Notes under the pieces: model-generated
What the model was told of the DNA's origin: nothing
Seen by the model: only the letters and a program-made list of their open reading frames with translations
Database searches by the model: none
Position numbers and translations under genes: made by a program
Shown: piece by piece, positions 19,108 to 28,904 of the stretch
How the letters are laid out: each line of letters starts with the position of its first letter
Position numbering within the stretch: the first letter of the stretch is position 1
DNA from: Shewanella salipaludis
GTDB taxonomy: Bacteria; Pseudomonadota; Gammaproteobacteria; Enterobacterales; Shewanellaceae
Length of the DNA: 64,000 nucleotides
Direction: 5' to 3'
Assembly (NCBI RefSeq): GCF_012911865.1
Contig: NZ_JAAXYH010000013.1
Coordinates: 1 to 64,000, forward strand

Positions 19108-19563
19108 TTAGGCACTGCCGACCCTTTGTATGGCCGAGGTTTCGCCGCCATATTGGTTTCTTTCTGTGCTGACTTGGCTTAAATACTCGATAAATTCGAA
19201 CTCGAACCCAGCGGGATCGATAAAATACAGGGTTTTCCGATGAGGATGATCCGCGCCTATGGTGGCGATTTCATAGCCATTTTGCTGCAAACGCGAGGCA
19301 ATCCCTGCAAGGTCATCCACACAAAATCCAATATGAGCCAGTCCGGGAGCATTGCTTCTTAGGTCACGGTTTTGGCCTTCACTCGCGCTATTTAGGGTGA
19401 TGTAATTATCGTCCGTTCCCACATGTAGCCAATGGCGCTTGGTGTTGTACCACTCACTGGAACCTTTTCCGCGAACCTTCCAGTCAGGGAAGGCGGTTTG
19501 AATAAAGTCGAGGGTGGCGTCTATGTCTTTAACCACTAAATTAATATGCTCTAAACGAAACAT
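19108..19563 (-). CDS. VOC-family (glyoxalase/dioxygenase-like) protein
   Basis: 151 residues made of two beta-alpha-beta-beta-beta modules: FRLEHINLVVKDIDATLDFI at the start and LAHIGFCVDDLAGIASRL in the middle. Ligand positions are H6 (EHINL), H74-region (LAHIGF) and the Glu in FEFEFIEYL. Metal-dependent isomerase, lyase or resistance functions all occur in the family. AGGAG precedes the ATG. It is divergent from the LysR gene and probably controlled by it. Confidence 0.78.
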   Translation of the reverse strand: MFRLEHINLVVKDIDATLDFIQTAFPDWKVRGKGSSEWYNTKRHWLHVGTDDNYITLNSASEGQNRDLRSNAPGLAHIGFCVDDLAGIASRLQQNGYEIATIGADHPHRKTLYFIDPAGFEFEFIEYLSQVSTERNQYGGETSAIQRVGSA

Positions 19564-19696
19564 GTGTTTCTCCTTGTTTTCTTGTTTGTACTCATGAGTG
19601 CTAGTAAGTGCCTCAAGTGTAGGTGCTTTGCCATTGACGGATAATAGGGGCTATGGGAATATCATTATTAACCTCTGGTCAACAATTGGCGTATCC

Positions 19697-20620
19697 ATGT
19701 TAGATATCAGCACTATTCCCATCTTTACGACTGTGATTGAGCAAGGAGGATTTTCTAAAGCCGCCGAAAAACTGGGGATTTCGACATCGGCCGTGAGCAA
19801 ACGTATCAGCCGATTGGAAGCTCAATTGGGTGTGCAATTGCTCTATCGATCTACCCGTAAACTGAGCCTTACCGAAGCGGGAGAGCGATATTATGAACAT
19901 GCTTTGCAAGCATTACAGGCGGCACTGGCTGCAGAGCAAGCGGCGACTGAATTACAGCGCCAGCCCAAAGGCGTATTGCGGATCAGTGTGCCCATGTCAT
20001 TTGGTCGTCTGCATTTGGCGCCTATTATTCCGGTTTTTTTAAAACGCTATCCCCAGATCAGCCTGCACATGCATACGAACGATACTTGGTCAGACGTGAT
20101 TGCCGAGGGGTTTGATATCGCCTTAAGAGCAGGAGAATTGCCAGACTCCTTGTTGATCGCCAAAAAACTCCTGCCATTACACAGTGTGCTGTGTGCGTCA
20201 CCAGAATACATCGCAGAGCAGGGCCAACCTGAGACACCGCAAAGCCTGATCAAGCATAACTGCATAGTATCCACCCACCATTCTCTCAAAAATGAATGGG
20301 TCTTCATGCAGCACGATGTGGAAACAAAGGTGCAGGTAACCGGCAACTATCAAGTGAACAGCAGTGATGCCTTGCGCGAATCACTATTACAGGGGTTAGG
20401 CATAGGCCGCTTACCCACCTTTATTGCGGGTAATGACATAGCCAGAGGGAAGCTCGTGCCCATTCTGACGGATTACAGCATGCCTCATAAAATTCTGTAT
20501 GCGGTATTTCCAGAGCGGCAATACCTACCGCAAAAAGTACGGGTGTTTATCGATTTTCTGACGGAAAACCTGGGAGGGGACACCCCACATTGGGACCAGT
20601 GGAAACATAACTTGGCATAA
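19697..20620 (+). CDS. LysR-family transcriptional regulator
   Basis: 307 residues from the ATG at 19697. The frame stays open for 33 further codons upstream, but those are not LysR-like, and MLDISTIPIFTTVIEQGGF is the typical start. The helix-turn-helix is in SKAAEKLGISTSAVSKRISRLEAQLG, followed by the effector-binding domain. The subtype resembles DsdC/AaeR-like regulators that control a divergent small operon, here the VOC and SnoaL genes. No inducer can be read from the sequence. Confidence 0.88.
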   Translation: MLDISTIPIFTTVIEQGGFSKAAEKLGISTSAVSKRISRLEAQLGVQLLYRSTRKLSLTEAGERYYEHALQALQAALAAEQAATELQRQPKGVLRISVPMSFGRLHLAPIIPVFLKRYPQISLHMHTNDTWSDVIAEGFDIALRAGELPDSLLIAKKLLPLHSVLCASPEYIAEQGQPETPQSLIKHNCIVSTHHSLKNEWVFMQHDVETKVQVTGNYQVNSSDALRESLLQGLGIGRLPTFIAGNDIARGKLVPILTDYSMPHKILYAVFPERQYLPQKVRVFIDFLTENLGGDTPHWDQWKHNLA

Positions 20621-20716
20621 CCAGCGGCATGTTGGCTCTTCTGTTATTTTCCTCCTGTTGCTCTTACATTAAGATAAATCTTGCTCACTTTATTGGTGGG
20701 TGGTGACGTCAAACCC

Positions 20717-20806
20717 AAATAAAAGGAATAAAAGGGGTCAGAGCCGTTTTATTTACCGACAAAAATGTGGACACCTGGAATTCTGCCCTAAGAAAAAGAA
20801 AGGACA
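20717..20806 (+). repeat. direct repeat A bounding a ~6 kb block
   Basis: Nearly identical to 26789-26889, including GGGGTCAGAGCCGTTTTATT and GTGGACACCTGGAATTCTGC. Both look like fused ends of old mobile elements. This copy has one unit fewer of the ATAAAAGGAA motif. Confidence 0.85.
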
Positions 20807-20885
20807 TATATGGTCACCTCGGGTTTAGCAAGATTAATGTCCATTTTTTGTTCAAATCCATTTGCGTCGTTCGATAGTTCACCTT

Positions 20886-21958
20886 GGCCTTGTTGATCAA
20901 ATCATTCGCAGGCAAGCCTGCCCCCATCAAGGTTTAGGGTGTTAATTGACCACCTGGCGAACGGGCATACCCAGTCCTATGACTTTGTTCATCACCCTCA
21001 CGCCGGCCAAGGCCTCGCCGACTTGGGAGTTGTAGTCTCGCAGGCTCAGTTTCGGGCTGATGAGTTGCTTGTAGCGGTACATGGCCGTTTCCGATAATGA
21101 GCGTTGGTGATAGTCATTGTCTTTCTTCCATTGCTGTAGCGTATGACTTTTCAGCGCCTTGACGGCCTCATTTCTTGGGTGACCGTCCTCCCAGTAACCC
21201 GCATTTTTCCTAGGCGGGATTGCTGCCTTTGCGTTTCAGCAGTTTATGACAGGCTTTAGTGTCATAAGCGCCATCGGCTGACACTTGTACTTTCTGCACA
21301 GGGAGTCTTGCGCCTTAATGGGTTCAATAAGGTAGGCAAGACCTCATTGTCGGCCACACTTTCCAAGCTGACCTCAGCAGCTATCACTTCATGTGTGGTG
21401 GCATCCACCGCCAGATGCAGCTTACGCCAGGTACGACGCTTTTCCTTTCCGTGTTTGCGGGTTTTCCATTAACCTTCATCGTAAACTTTCAGCCCTGTGG
21501 CATCGACAACCAAGTGGGCAATCGCCCCACGGCTGGGATTGCGGTAGCGAATCTCGACAGTCTTGGTACGCTTGCTGATGCAGCTGTAACCGGGTGACGT
21601 CAGGGGGACGTTCATTAAGCCAAATACCGAGTTGATGAAACCTTCCAGTGCCCGTAAAGGGGGATTGAACAGGCCCTTGAGCATTAACGCTGTTTCAATC
21701 GCCCATCTAGTTGACGAAGAATGCTGTACTGAAATCCCCTGCCTCGGCCACCATGATGTTCGGTGCAGCGCCAGTGGCACATAGCCTGCTCGTCTATCCA
21801 AAACGTCAATGAGCCTCGTTTGGTCAAGGCTTTGTTATATTCCGGCCAATTGGTGGTGCGATGCTTGGATTTGCCCATTTTGTATCAGTTCCTGTGTGCT
21901 ATTCACAGGATCTGATCGTGTCAGGAGCAGAAGGTTCACCTATTTAGGCAACAACGTC
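20886..21958 (-). mobile_element. decayed IS5/IS903-type insertion sequence
   Basis: A 1.07-kb element. Ends GGCCTTGTTGATCAAAT (20886-20902) and ATTTAGGCAACAACGTC (21942-21958) are imperfect inverted repeats of the IS903 group. No clear flanking target duplication is visible. The internal transposase is frameshifted, so the element is inactive. Confidence 0.65.
20942..21878 (-). pseudogene. IS5-family transposase, frameshifted
   Basis: The reading begins MGKSKHRTTNWPEYNKALTK at 21878, continues in another frame as IETALMLKGLFNPPLRALEG and RGAIAHLVVDATGLKVYDEG, and ends with MNKVIGLGMPVRQVVN at 20942. Together these cover an IS5/IS903 DDE transposase, including the HLVVDATGLKVY strand that carries a catalytic Asp. 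At least two frameshifts or small indels (near 21715 and 21470) and further ones downstream break it. Confidence 0.8.
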
Positions 21959-21970
21959 GGTTGGTATTGC

Positions 21971-21994
21971 CAGGGCTGACCGGCCCTGTTTTTT
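21971..21994 (+). terminator. orphan rho-independent terminator
   Basis: CAGGGC-TGACCG-GCCCTG followed by TTTTTT, just beyond the insertion sequence. No plus-strand gene ends nearby, so it probably belonged to a gene now lost. Confidence 0.6.
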
Positions 21995-22510
21995 GCTTGG
22001 GCACTCTTGATTGTGACCATTCAATTGTTTAGTGAGAAATAATAAATTTGGCTAGTGTATTTGCAGCAATCCTGTTCATTGGCACGCCATGGATATGTCT
22101 CTATAGGCTCTGCTAAAACCTCCCTGTTTTAGAAGGCCAAACGCAGGTTTGCTGCTCATGGCCAATCGCGTTGGCCTCCTATGTGACAGCTGCGCCAGTA
22201 CGCTTGGCAATTATGCTTGGAAAGAGTGTTAAGAGTCTTGGAAGATGAGATGGTCACTTCGAGTCAGATTTAGTCCACCTGGCATCATGGCTGATTTCGA
22301 TGCCCAGACCTGAGTGACCCTAATATGCCCTGCCAGTCTTGTTGCCTGCACATTTTCCCCTGCATGTATAAGCAGTATTATCGAGGTTTCCAAAAATCTA
22401 GCACGCTTCACCACCAACCTGATCACGTTTTTCTGAAAATGTCATTGAACAAAACCTGACCCTGATGAGGCTATTAAGATAACGTCGCCGATATACAAAT
22501 CTTATGTTAA
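21995..22510. other. 516-base gap without a supported gene
   Basis: Short frames only, none convincing. It lies between the insertion sequence and the spermidine-synthase-like gene and is probably junction debris. Confidence 0.4.
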
Positions 22511-24535
22511 TTAAAACTTTAACAGCGGCAATACACTGTTCTTTTCATCCGTCCAAAAGACGAGTTTATCAGTACTCTCTGGGTTAATTGTGCGGTGCGA
22601 ATTTGCAGGAAAAGCAGCTAAAAAGCGCGGATCGCTGGTCATCACCGCCCATTTTGAGCCTAAATGAGTGATGTCGTTACCCTGATAATCAAAGACCAGA
22701 AGAGACTTATTTAGCGAGAGCGCGTGAGCCGATAACACTGGCATTAAATCGACGTAATTACTGGAAATATGGACGATAAGCACGCCCGTATCTTGCAGTC
22801 GTCGCCAATACAACTGGAACGCTTCTAACGTCATTAAATGGGTTGGGATCACATCGCTGGAAAAGGCATCAATAATCAACGCATTTTTTGTTGGCAGCTG
22901 ACTGTTTGCTTCCTCCCGCAGTGCCAGTCGGCCGTCCGCCAACGTTACATCCACTTGCGCGCGAGCGTGTTTTAAATACGAGAAGTAGATTGTCGCCATT
23001 TGATAAACCGCAGGATTGAGCTCATAAAAGGTGAACCTATCGTGCTCGTCGCCAAAATGCGCCATAACACCCGCGCCTAGCCCTATCACTCCGATGTTGA
23101 GTGGACCGAATTGCTTTAAGATTTCGAGTGCGCGCCCCACTCCGGTATCCGCGTGATAGTAATCACGTGTGAGATGTCTTACTCCTTGCAATGTTTCGCT
23201 GCCATGGACGGTCGTCCCGTCTATTAATCTGCGCTCATTAATTGCCGCGGTCTTCACATCTTTCACCGCTATATAGCCATAAAAGTTACGATCGGTTGCC
23301 ACATTAAATTGATTAAATTGGCCGTTTAACCAAGCAAATAATGAGGTGCAACTCAATACCATCGCGATGGCGAGCCCCTTTGCTTTATTCATTGCCAAGG
23401 GTTTATCAAAACGCAGCGTAAACAAGCCGAGAGTCATCAGTAACATTAATGGGTATTCAAGCAATTGTTCAAATATCAGAGGGGCGACAAGGGCACTGAA
23501 TACGCTACCCAGCGCACCACCTAAGGCAATACAAATATAAAAGTGCGTCATTTGCGATTTTGTAGGCGCTAAAGCGCGTAATTGACTGTGGCAAAACAAA
23601 CAACAGATGGCGAGGATCAAGCTGTACATGGCCAATTGCGCTAACGCATTAAATTGACCACCGATAAAGTACATCATGACACCAGCAAGCCATGCAAACA
23701 CCAACGGTCCAAGCCAAATAAAGTGAACACCTTGTTTTGGCAAAGCAAATGCAATGATGAAAGTAACAAGATACAAGGCTAAAGGTAACACCCAAAGTAA
23801 CGGCATGGGTGGAATATTGGTACTCACCATTTGTGTCGTCGCAATCAAACACAAGGTGCTGCATGCTGCCAACGCAATCCACAACAAAGCACATCGACTC
23901 ATAAACGGATGATGACTCAATGCATTCCCTGTCGATTCTGAGCCTGTATTATTGGCATGGCGAATAAGGTTGCTCATCAATAGAGCCAGCGCCACCACCA
24001 TGATGGTTGCAGCACTTAACCACCCTAGTTTTTGCTCAGAGAGACTAAAATTGATTTCAAAGACAAACGGATAACTTAAGAGTGCCAGCAACGACCCAAC
24101 GTTGGACCACGCGTACCAGTGATAAGGCACTTCTTTTACAAACACATCGCAATACCAGCGCTGCAACAAAATACTCGTTGAGCTAAGCAAGACAAAGATG
24201 CTCCCAACTTGGAGAGTCAGATTTAAAATCACCCTTGCTGCGGGTGAAAGAGTTTCGCCCATTACACATTCTGGTTGATAGAACGTCGTACCAATGGCAA
24301 TAGCAAGTAACATAAAGTGAATGGTCGCTTGCGATTTTAATTTGAGATAACCAAGGCCATGGGCGTAAAAATACCCAAGTAACAGCGCACTTTGGTAAAA
24401 GCAAAGGCTAGCTGTCCAAATGGATGCTCCCCCTCCAAACACAGGAAGTAGCTCTTTGGATAAAATGGGTTGGATTTGAAAAAGCAAAAAGGCACTGAAA
24501 AAAATCACGATTATGAATAGAATACGGTTCATCAT
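22511..24535 (-). CDS. membrane-fused spermidine-synthase-like protein
   Basis: 674 residues. The N-terminal ~415 residues hold about ten to twelve hydrophobic segments (for example the first, IVIFFSAFLLFQIQPILSK), the rest being a soluble SAM-binding/spermidine synthase fold. In that domain GVIGLGAGVMAHFG is the glycine-rich loop, FYELNPAV the acidic residue after strand 2, and LIIDAFSSDVIPTHL the catalytic-loop region (IIDAFSSD). The family is annotated as fused MFS/spermidine synthase and its substrate is unproven. It is divergent from the CadC-like regulator with 97 bases between the ATGs. Base composition is lower in GC than the core genes, within the repeat-bounded block. Confidence 0.82.
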   Translation of the reverse strand: MMNRILFIIVIFFSAFLLFQIQPILSKELLPVFGGGASIWTASLCFYQSALLLGYFYAHGLGYLKLKSQATIHFMLLAIAIGTTFYQPECVMGETLSPAARVILNLTLQVGSIFVLLSSTSILLQRWYCDVFVKEVPYHWYAWSNVGSLLALLSYPFVFEINFSLSEQKLGWLSAATIMVVALALLMSNLIRHANNTGSESTGNALSHHPFMSRCALLWIALAACSTLCLIATTQMVSTNIPPMPLLWVLPLALYLVTFIIAFALPKQGVHFIWLGPLVFAWLAGVMMYFIGGQFNALAQLAMYSLILAICCLFCHSQLRALAPTKSQMTHFYICIALGGALGSVFSALVAPLIFEQLLEYPLMLLMTLGLFTLRFDKPLAMNKAKGLAIAMVLSCTSLFAWLNGQFNQFNVATDRNFYGYIAVKDVKTAAINERRLIDGTTVHGSETLQGVRHLTRDYYHADTGVGRALEILKQFGPLNIGVIGLGAGVMAHFGDEHDRFTFYELNPAVYQMATIYFSYLKHARAQVDVTLADGRLALREEANSQLPTKNALIIDAFSSDVIPTHLMTLEAFQLYWRRLQDTGVLIVHISSNYVDLMPVLSAHALSLNKSLLVFDYQGNDITHLGSKWAVMTSDPRFLAAFPANSHRTINPESTDKLVFWTDEKNSVLPLLKF

Positions 24536-24632
24536 GTAGTGGGCTTAGTAAAACGTGTCGGCACGGTGTCATTTTGCGTGCATTAGCCACAATGGAATTT
24601 CGCTTTAGTTTTCCTTAAGAAAGTCTTAGGCA

Positions 24633-26681
24633 TTGAATAATAATATTTTTTTGGAGTGGCATTTGAGTAGTTTTGCAATCGGAGAGTTCCACGTAGACCT
24701 AAGCCGATGCGTGATAAGTGGCAACGAAAGCAGTGTTTCGTTAGAGCCAAAAGTCATGGATGTACTCAACGTGCTCTATTCAATGCAAGGCCAAGTGGTC
24801 AGCCAAGAAGTGATTTTCGAGCGAGTTTGGCCTAATGCGATTTTTAATCCAAGCTCAATCCAACGCTGTATCGCACTCTTAAGAAAAGCACTGAATGAAG
24901 ACTCCAAACAACCTCGCTATATCCTCACTCACCCAAAACGAGGCTACAGTTTAGAAATCCCCGTAAGCCAAAATCAAACCGCTTCAACACGATCCAATTA
25001 CGGATTAGTGCTTATTGTAAGCCTATTTCTTATCCTTGGTTTTGCCAGTGCGTATGCGTATTTTGGTAAAGCGGCTGACGTTAAAACCACCTTTACCACA
25101 TTGCGCCCGCTTAATTCTGTCGACGCCAATGAATCTCACTTGGTGCTAGCGCCGGATGGGCACAAAGCCGCCTTTGTTCGGGCGACCGAAGACCACTATG
25201 GCGTATGGGTAAAGCGACTCGACTCAAACCAAGAAACTATGCTGTTAAGTAATTCGGCGGGCTACCTCAGCCTTGGCTGGAGCCCAGATAGCAATGCCCT
25301 TGCAATAATCGAACAACAAGAAAATGACGTGCATACGCTCGCCTATTTGACCTTTGACCCGATTTCGATGACGCCGCACCCAGCTCAGCAAATCGTTCAA
25401 TTTACAGAGTCGACTATCACCAGCCACACCTTAAACTGGGCAACCAACAACACGCTTTATTACGCCGAAAAACTTAAAAACAGCAATGATACACAACTCT
25501 CGGCCGTCGATTTGTCGAGTGCAGCAACGCGTGTCGTTTACCAAAGTAAAGGGAAAGATTGGTTACTGATGCATGCGCTGTCGCCAGATAATAAGCGCAT
25601 TGCTTTGGCGTTCGAAGCCGGTCAAAACCAATATCGAGTCGACCTGCTTAATGTGGATAGCGGCGATGTGGAGTCACTTGCGATGATTGAAGATGGAGTT
25701 CAAGGCCTAAGTTGGCACCCTACGCAAAACCAGTTGCTACTGAGTAATCAAAACCAATTGTTTACCCTCGACTTAAGTGGCACGCGTCAGGCAATCGCCT
25801 TTAATAACTACAAAATCATTCGCGACGCACAATACCATCCAAACGGTAATGAAATTCTGATGGAACTCGTTAATATTGACGTTGATATCATCCGTAATCA
25901 ACCCGACGATCCTGAGCAGTTTGAAACACTTATTGATACCTCGTCGGTAGATTTTTTGCCGATATTTTCACCCGATGGCACCCAGTTTGTCTTTGAGTCT
26001 CATCGCTTTGGTCGCAAACAACTCTTTTTGTATCATCAAGGCCAACAGCGTTTAGTCTTTACCAGCCCAGACAATGAAGAAATGTTTGGCGTGGTTTGGA
26101 GCCCAAATGGGCAGTACGTTTATACCGCCAGTAAAGATACGCTTTATCGTATTGACATAAAAACACAGGAAGTAAAACCCATAAACAATCCGCACCATTC
26201 TTTTTATCTTCGCGAGGCCTTTAATCTCAGCAACGCCTTGCTTGTGTCTTATCGCGCTGTAAACGGTACCACTCACCACCCGGCCAAATTTGATTTAGAT
26301 ACGTTGACGCTGACACCCTATGAAGTGGAAGGTGAAAAGTTAGGATGCTCCGCGCTCGATTTAGATGAACAAGATTCGCTCTATGTGTCTAATGAACGCA
26401 CCGTGTTTAAACTAGACTCGAACGGTCACTTTAATCCTGTGTGGCAATCACAGGATAAAGACATCATCGGCCTCACGGCAATACATGGAATGTTGAACGT
26501 TATTCATGAGTTAGAAGCACATTATCTGCGTAGCCAAGTAAATTTACTCGACCAGAGTGTGCAACAAACCGAGATTGGAGACAAACAAGGCAAGATGCTG
26601 ATTAACGCCTCTGAAGATTTTTCGCAGGTTCTTTACCTAACGGAACCTAAAAGAAAACGAGAGTTAGTGCGGTTGCAGTAA
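24633..26681 (+). CDS. CadC/ToxR-like membrane-anchored regulator with beta-propeller sensor
   Basis: 682 residues from the ATG at 24633, or 672 from a TTG at 24663, which has GGAG six bases upstream and is the better-placed start. Residues ~13-110 form an OmpR/PhoB-type winged helix (SLEPKVMDVLNVL, SIQRCIALLRKALNED, YILTHPKRGYSLE). One membrane helix lies at ~124-144. The remaining ~530 residues are a periplasmic TolB/WD40-like propeller with repeated blades such as LGWSPDSNALAI, LSWHPTQNQLLL and IFSPDGTQFVFES. It probably senses a periplasmic signal and regulates DNA directly, perhaps the divergent spermidine-synthase-like gene. Confidence 0.82.
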   Translation: MNNNIFLEWHLSSFAIGEFHVDLSRCVISGNESSVSLEPKVMDVLNVLYSMQGQVVSQEVIFERVWPNAIFNPSSIQRCIALLRKALNEDSKQPRYILTHPKRGYSLEIPVSQNQTASTRSNYGLVLIVSLFLILGFASAYAYFGKAADVKTTFTTLRPLNSVDANESHLVLAPDGHKAAFVRATEDHYGVWVKRLDSNQETMLLSNSAGYLSLGWSPDSNALAIIEQQENDVHTLAYLTFDPISMTPHPAQQIVQFTESTITSHTLNWATNNTLYYAEKLKNSNDTQLSAVDLSSAATRVVYQSKGKDWLLMHALSPDNKRIALAFEAGQNQYRVDLLNVDSGDVESLAMIEDGVQGLSWHPTQNQLLLSNQNQLFTLDLSGTRQAIAFNNYKIIRDAQYHPNGNEILMELVNIDVDIIRNQPDDPEQFETLIDTSSVDFLPIFSPDGTQFVFESHRFGRKQLFLYHQGQQRLVFTSPDNEEMFGVVWSPNGQYVYTASKDTLYRIDIKTQEVKPINNPHHSFYLREAFNLSNALLVSYRAVNGTTHHPAKFDLDTLTLTPYEVEGEKLGCSALDLDEQDSLYVSNERTVFKLDSNGHFNPVWQSQDKDIIGLTAIHGMLNVIHELEAHYLRSQVNLLDQSVQQTEIGDKQGKMLINASEDFSQVLYLTEPKRKRELVRLQ

Positions 26682-26788
26682 TAGTCCGCTATAGCGTCTG
26701 TATTGCTGTTTGAGTAATCATGAATTCAATGGGAAAAAGGTGTCGTGTCGCATACAAAACCTTGTCTATCTACTTAATGTGATGACTG

Positions 26789-26889
26789 AAATAAAAGGAA
26801 ATAAAAGGAAATAAAAGGGGTCATAGCCGTTTTATTTACCGACAAAAATGTGGACACCTGGAATTCTGCCCTAAGAAAAAGAAAGGACA
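26789..26889 (+). repeat. direct repeat B bounding a ~6 kb block
   Basis: Second copy of 20717-20806, with an extra ATAAAAGGAA unit and one T for G change in GGGGTCATAGCC. It lies just upstream of the DEAD-box helicase gene, whose normal upstream region it may have replaced. Confidence 0.85.
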
Positions 26890-27014
26890 ACCAAAACATA
26901 TTTCCTCATACACTGTGACTAGTCGTTTCCCGTAGGCGCGGGCAAGCGGCGGGTTTTACTTATCCAGTGACACTGGTAGACTTCGCCCTCGACTCCCTTA
27001 GCCTTGTATTCCCC

Positions 27015-28352
27015 ATGACGTTCGCCGAGCTTAACCTCAATCCCGTATTGCTTGCGGCCTTGCCCCCTGAGCTGCATACCCCGACCCGTATCCAGCAGTT
27101 GGCGATCCCCGTAGCCCTGCAGGGCAAAGATCTGCTGGCGCTGGCGCAGACAGGCAGCGGCAAGACCCTGGCCTTTGGCTTGCCGCTGCTGCATGCCCTG
27201 CCGCTGCTGCAGAATCTGCATTCAGACAACTCAGAGCCAAGGGATCGGGTGCAGGCGCTGATCTTGGTGCCGACCCGGGAGCTGGCGGCGCAGGTGAGCA
27301 GGGCGCTGCAAGCGGTGGCGACGCCACTCGGGATAGGGCTGCAGGTCCTGTGCGGCGGGGAAGCGCAGGAGACCCAGCTCGAAGGCCTGGCCAAGGGGCC
27401 ACAGCTCTTGGTGGCCACTCCGGGGCGGCTGCTGGACTTGCTCAAACAAGATGCCCTGAGTTTGCAGCATGTGCGCCACCTGGTGCTGGATGAGGCCGAC
27501 CGTTTGCTGGAGATGGGCTTCTGGCCCGATATCCAACGTCTGCTGACTTTTATGCCGGATACGCGGCAGACCTTGCTCTTCTCCGCGACCCTGCCAGCGG
27601 CGCTGAATGAGCTGGCGCTGGGGATGATGACAAAGCCTGTGCGCATCGAGGCCCAGGCGCTCAATTCTGTGGTGGCCGAGATAGAGGAGCGTCTGTATCT
27701 GGTCAACAAGGGCAGCAAGGCCCAGGCCCTGATAGCCTTGTTAAAGGAACACCAATGGTCACAGGCTTTGGTGTTTATCGGCGCCAGGGACAGTGCCGAT
27801 GCCCTCGCCAAGCGCCTCGCCAAGGCCGGCGTTGCGGTGGCATCCCTGCATGGCGACAAGGCGCAGGCGGTGCGTACCCAGACGCTGGAGGATTTCAAGG
27901 CGGGCAGGGTGAAGGTGTTGGTGGCGACAGATCTGCTGGCCCGCGGCATCCACGTGGATGCCTTGCCCGTGGTGCTCAACCTGGACCTGCCGCCCAGCGC
28001 GCCCGTGTATGTGCACCGCATCGGCCGCACCGCTAGGGCCGGCGCCTCAGGGCTGGCCATCTCACTCGTGTGTCATGGCGAGAACGATGCCCTCGATGCC
28101 ATCCGTACCCTGACGGGGCGGGCCTTGCCGCTGCAGGCATTGCCGGGTTTCCCCGTCACAGATCTGCCGGCCGCCAAGGCCGACACTGGTACGGGTGAGG
28201 TGCCGGAGGGGAAGCGCGGTGACGGTTGTGTAGGCGGTGGCGGCCGTGGCGAAGGCGGCGAGCGCAAGCGTCCCCCCAGGGATAAACAGGCCAACCGCCG
28301 CAGCATCAATAAGCGCAGCATCAAGGACTTTACAGGAAAATCCGGGCGCTAG
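27015..28352 (+). CDS. DEAD-box ATP-dependent RNA helicase
   Basis: 445 residues from the ATG at 27015; a GTG at 26967 would add 16 residues that resemble no helicase. Motifs are the Q motif TPTRIQQLAIP, motif I AQTGSGKT, Ia PTRELAAQV, II VLDEADRLLEMGF, III SAT and VI HRIGRTARAG. The C-terminus is a Gly/Arg/Lys-rich low-complexity tail typical of RNA-binding extensions. It remodels RNA, for example in ribosome assembly or cold response, but the particular paralogue (RhlE/DbpA group) is not assigned. The direct repeat ends 126 bases upstream. Confidence 0.92.
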   Translation: MTFAELNLNPVLLAALPPELHTPTRIQQLAIPVALQGKDLLALAQTGSGKTLAFGLPLLHALPLLQNLHSDNSEPRDRVQALILVPTRELAAQVSRALQAVATPLGIGLQVLCGGEAQETQLEGLAKGPQLLVATPGRLLDLLKQDALSLQHVRHLVLDEADRLLEMGFWPDIQRLLTFMPDTRQTLLFSATLPAALNELALGMMTKPVRIEAQALNSVVAEIEERLYLVNKGSKAQALIALLKEHQWSQALVFIGARDSADALAKRLAKAGVAVASLHGDKAQAVRTQTLEDFKAGRVKVLVATDLLARGIHVDALPVVLNLDLPPSAPVYVHRIGRTARAGASGLAISLVCHGENDALDAIRTLTGRALPLQALPGFPVTDLPAAKADTGTGEVPEGKRGDGCVGGGGRGEGGERKRPPRDKQANRRSINKRSIKDFTGKSGR

Positions 28353-28904
28353 GCGGCTTGACTATGCTTGAAAGGCTCCTGCGGAACCTTTCAAGCTGCG
28401 CTTGGCGGGTGCGCTTGGCGAGAATCGTGGGCTTTAACTCTGGCTCATAAGCTCAACCGCCGGGGTTATGCACCCTGCACCCGCCATGATGCCCCTGCTG
28501 AGTCAGGTGCAGTAGATGCCTGATATTAAATCAAGAGATCCATCCCCCCAGCGGCAACTCCCAAGGGGGTACTCTTTGGCCTGTGCGCTCACAAAAGAGC
28601 AGTGGCTGGCATACCTCTACTTAGACTCTGCTGCCAGATGGGCACTGCAAAGCAGGCACTGTTGCCCCCGTGAGCCTTGCATAGCGGCATGCTGTGAACG
28701 AGAGCCATGGGGAATACTGCAATAGGCATTGCCTACGTCTTTAGGTCAGCGGCCGCATGGCTAACGAGTCATGTCATGCATCGATTGCGGTGACGGCCCT
28801 AGATGCACGAGCGGCACGACGGCGGCACGACATAAATTGAGCCGGGACACTTGCCCGGCTCATGGGTGAAACTTGGTTGGAAGGGGCAAATGAGGGAAAT
28901 GCGT
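28353..28904. other. 552-base gap without a supported gene
   Basis: A hairpin GAAAGGCTCCTGCGGAACCTTTC at ~28370-28392 follows the helicase and may end its transcript weakly. GCGCTTGGCGGGTGCGCTTGGCGAG is a local direct repeat. A 69-codon frame at 28516 has no family features. Confidence 0.45.

Noticed and set aside
28516-28725. 69-codon frame downstream of the DEAD-box helicase
   Set aside because: No ribosome site, irregular composition and no recognisable motif.
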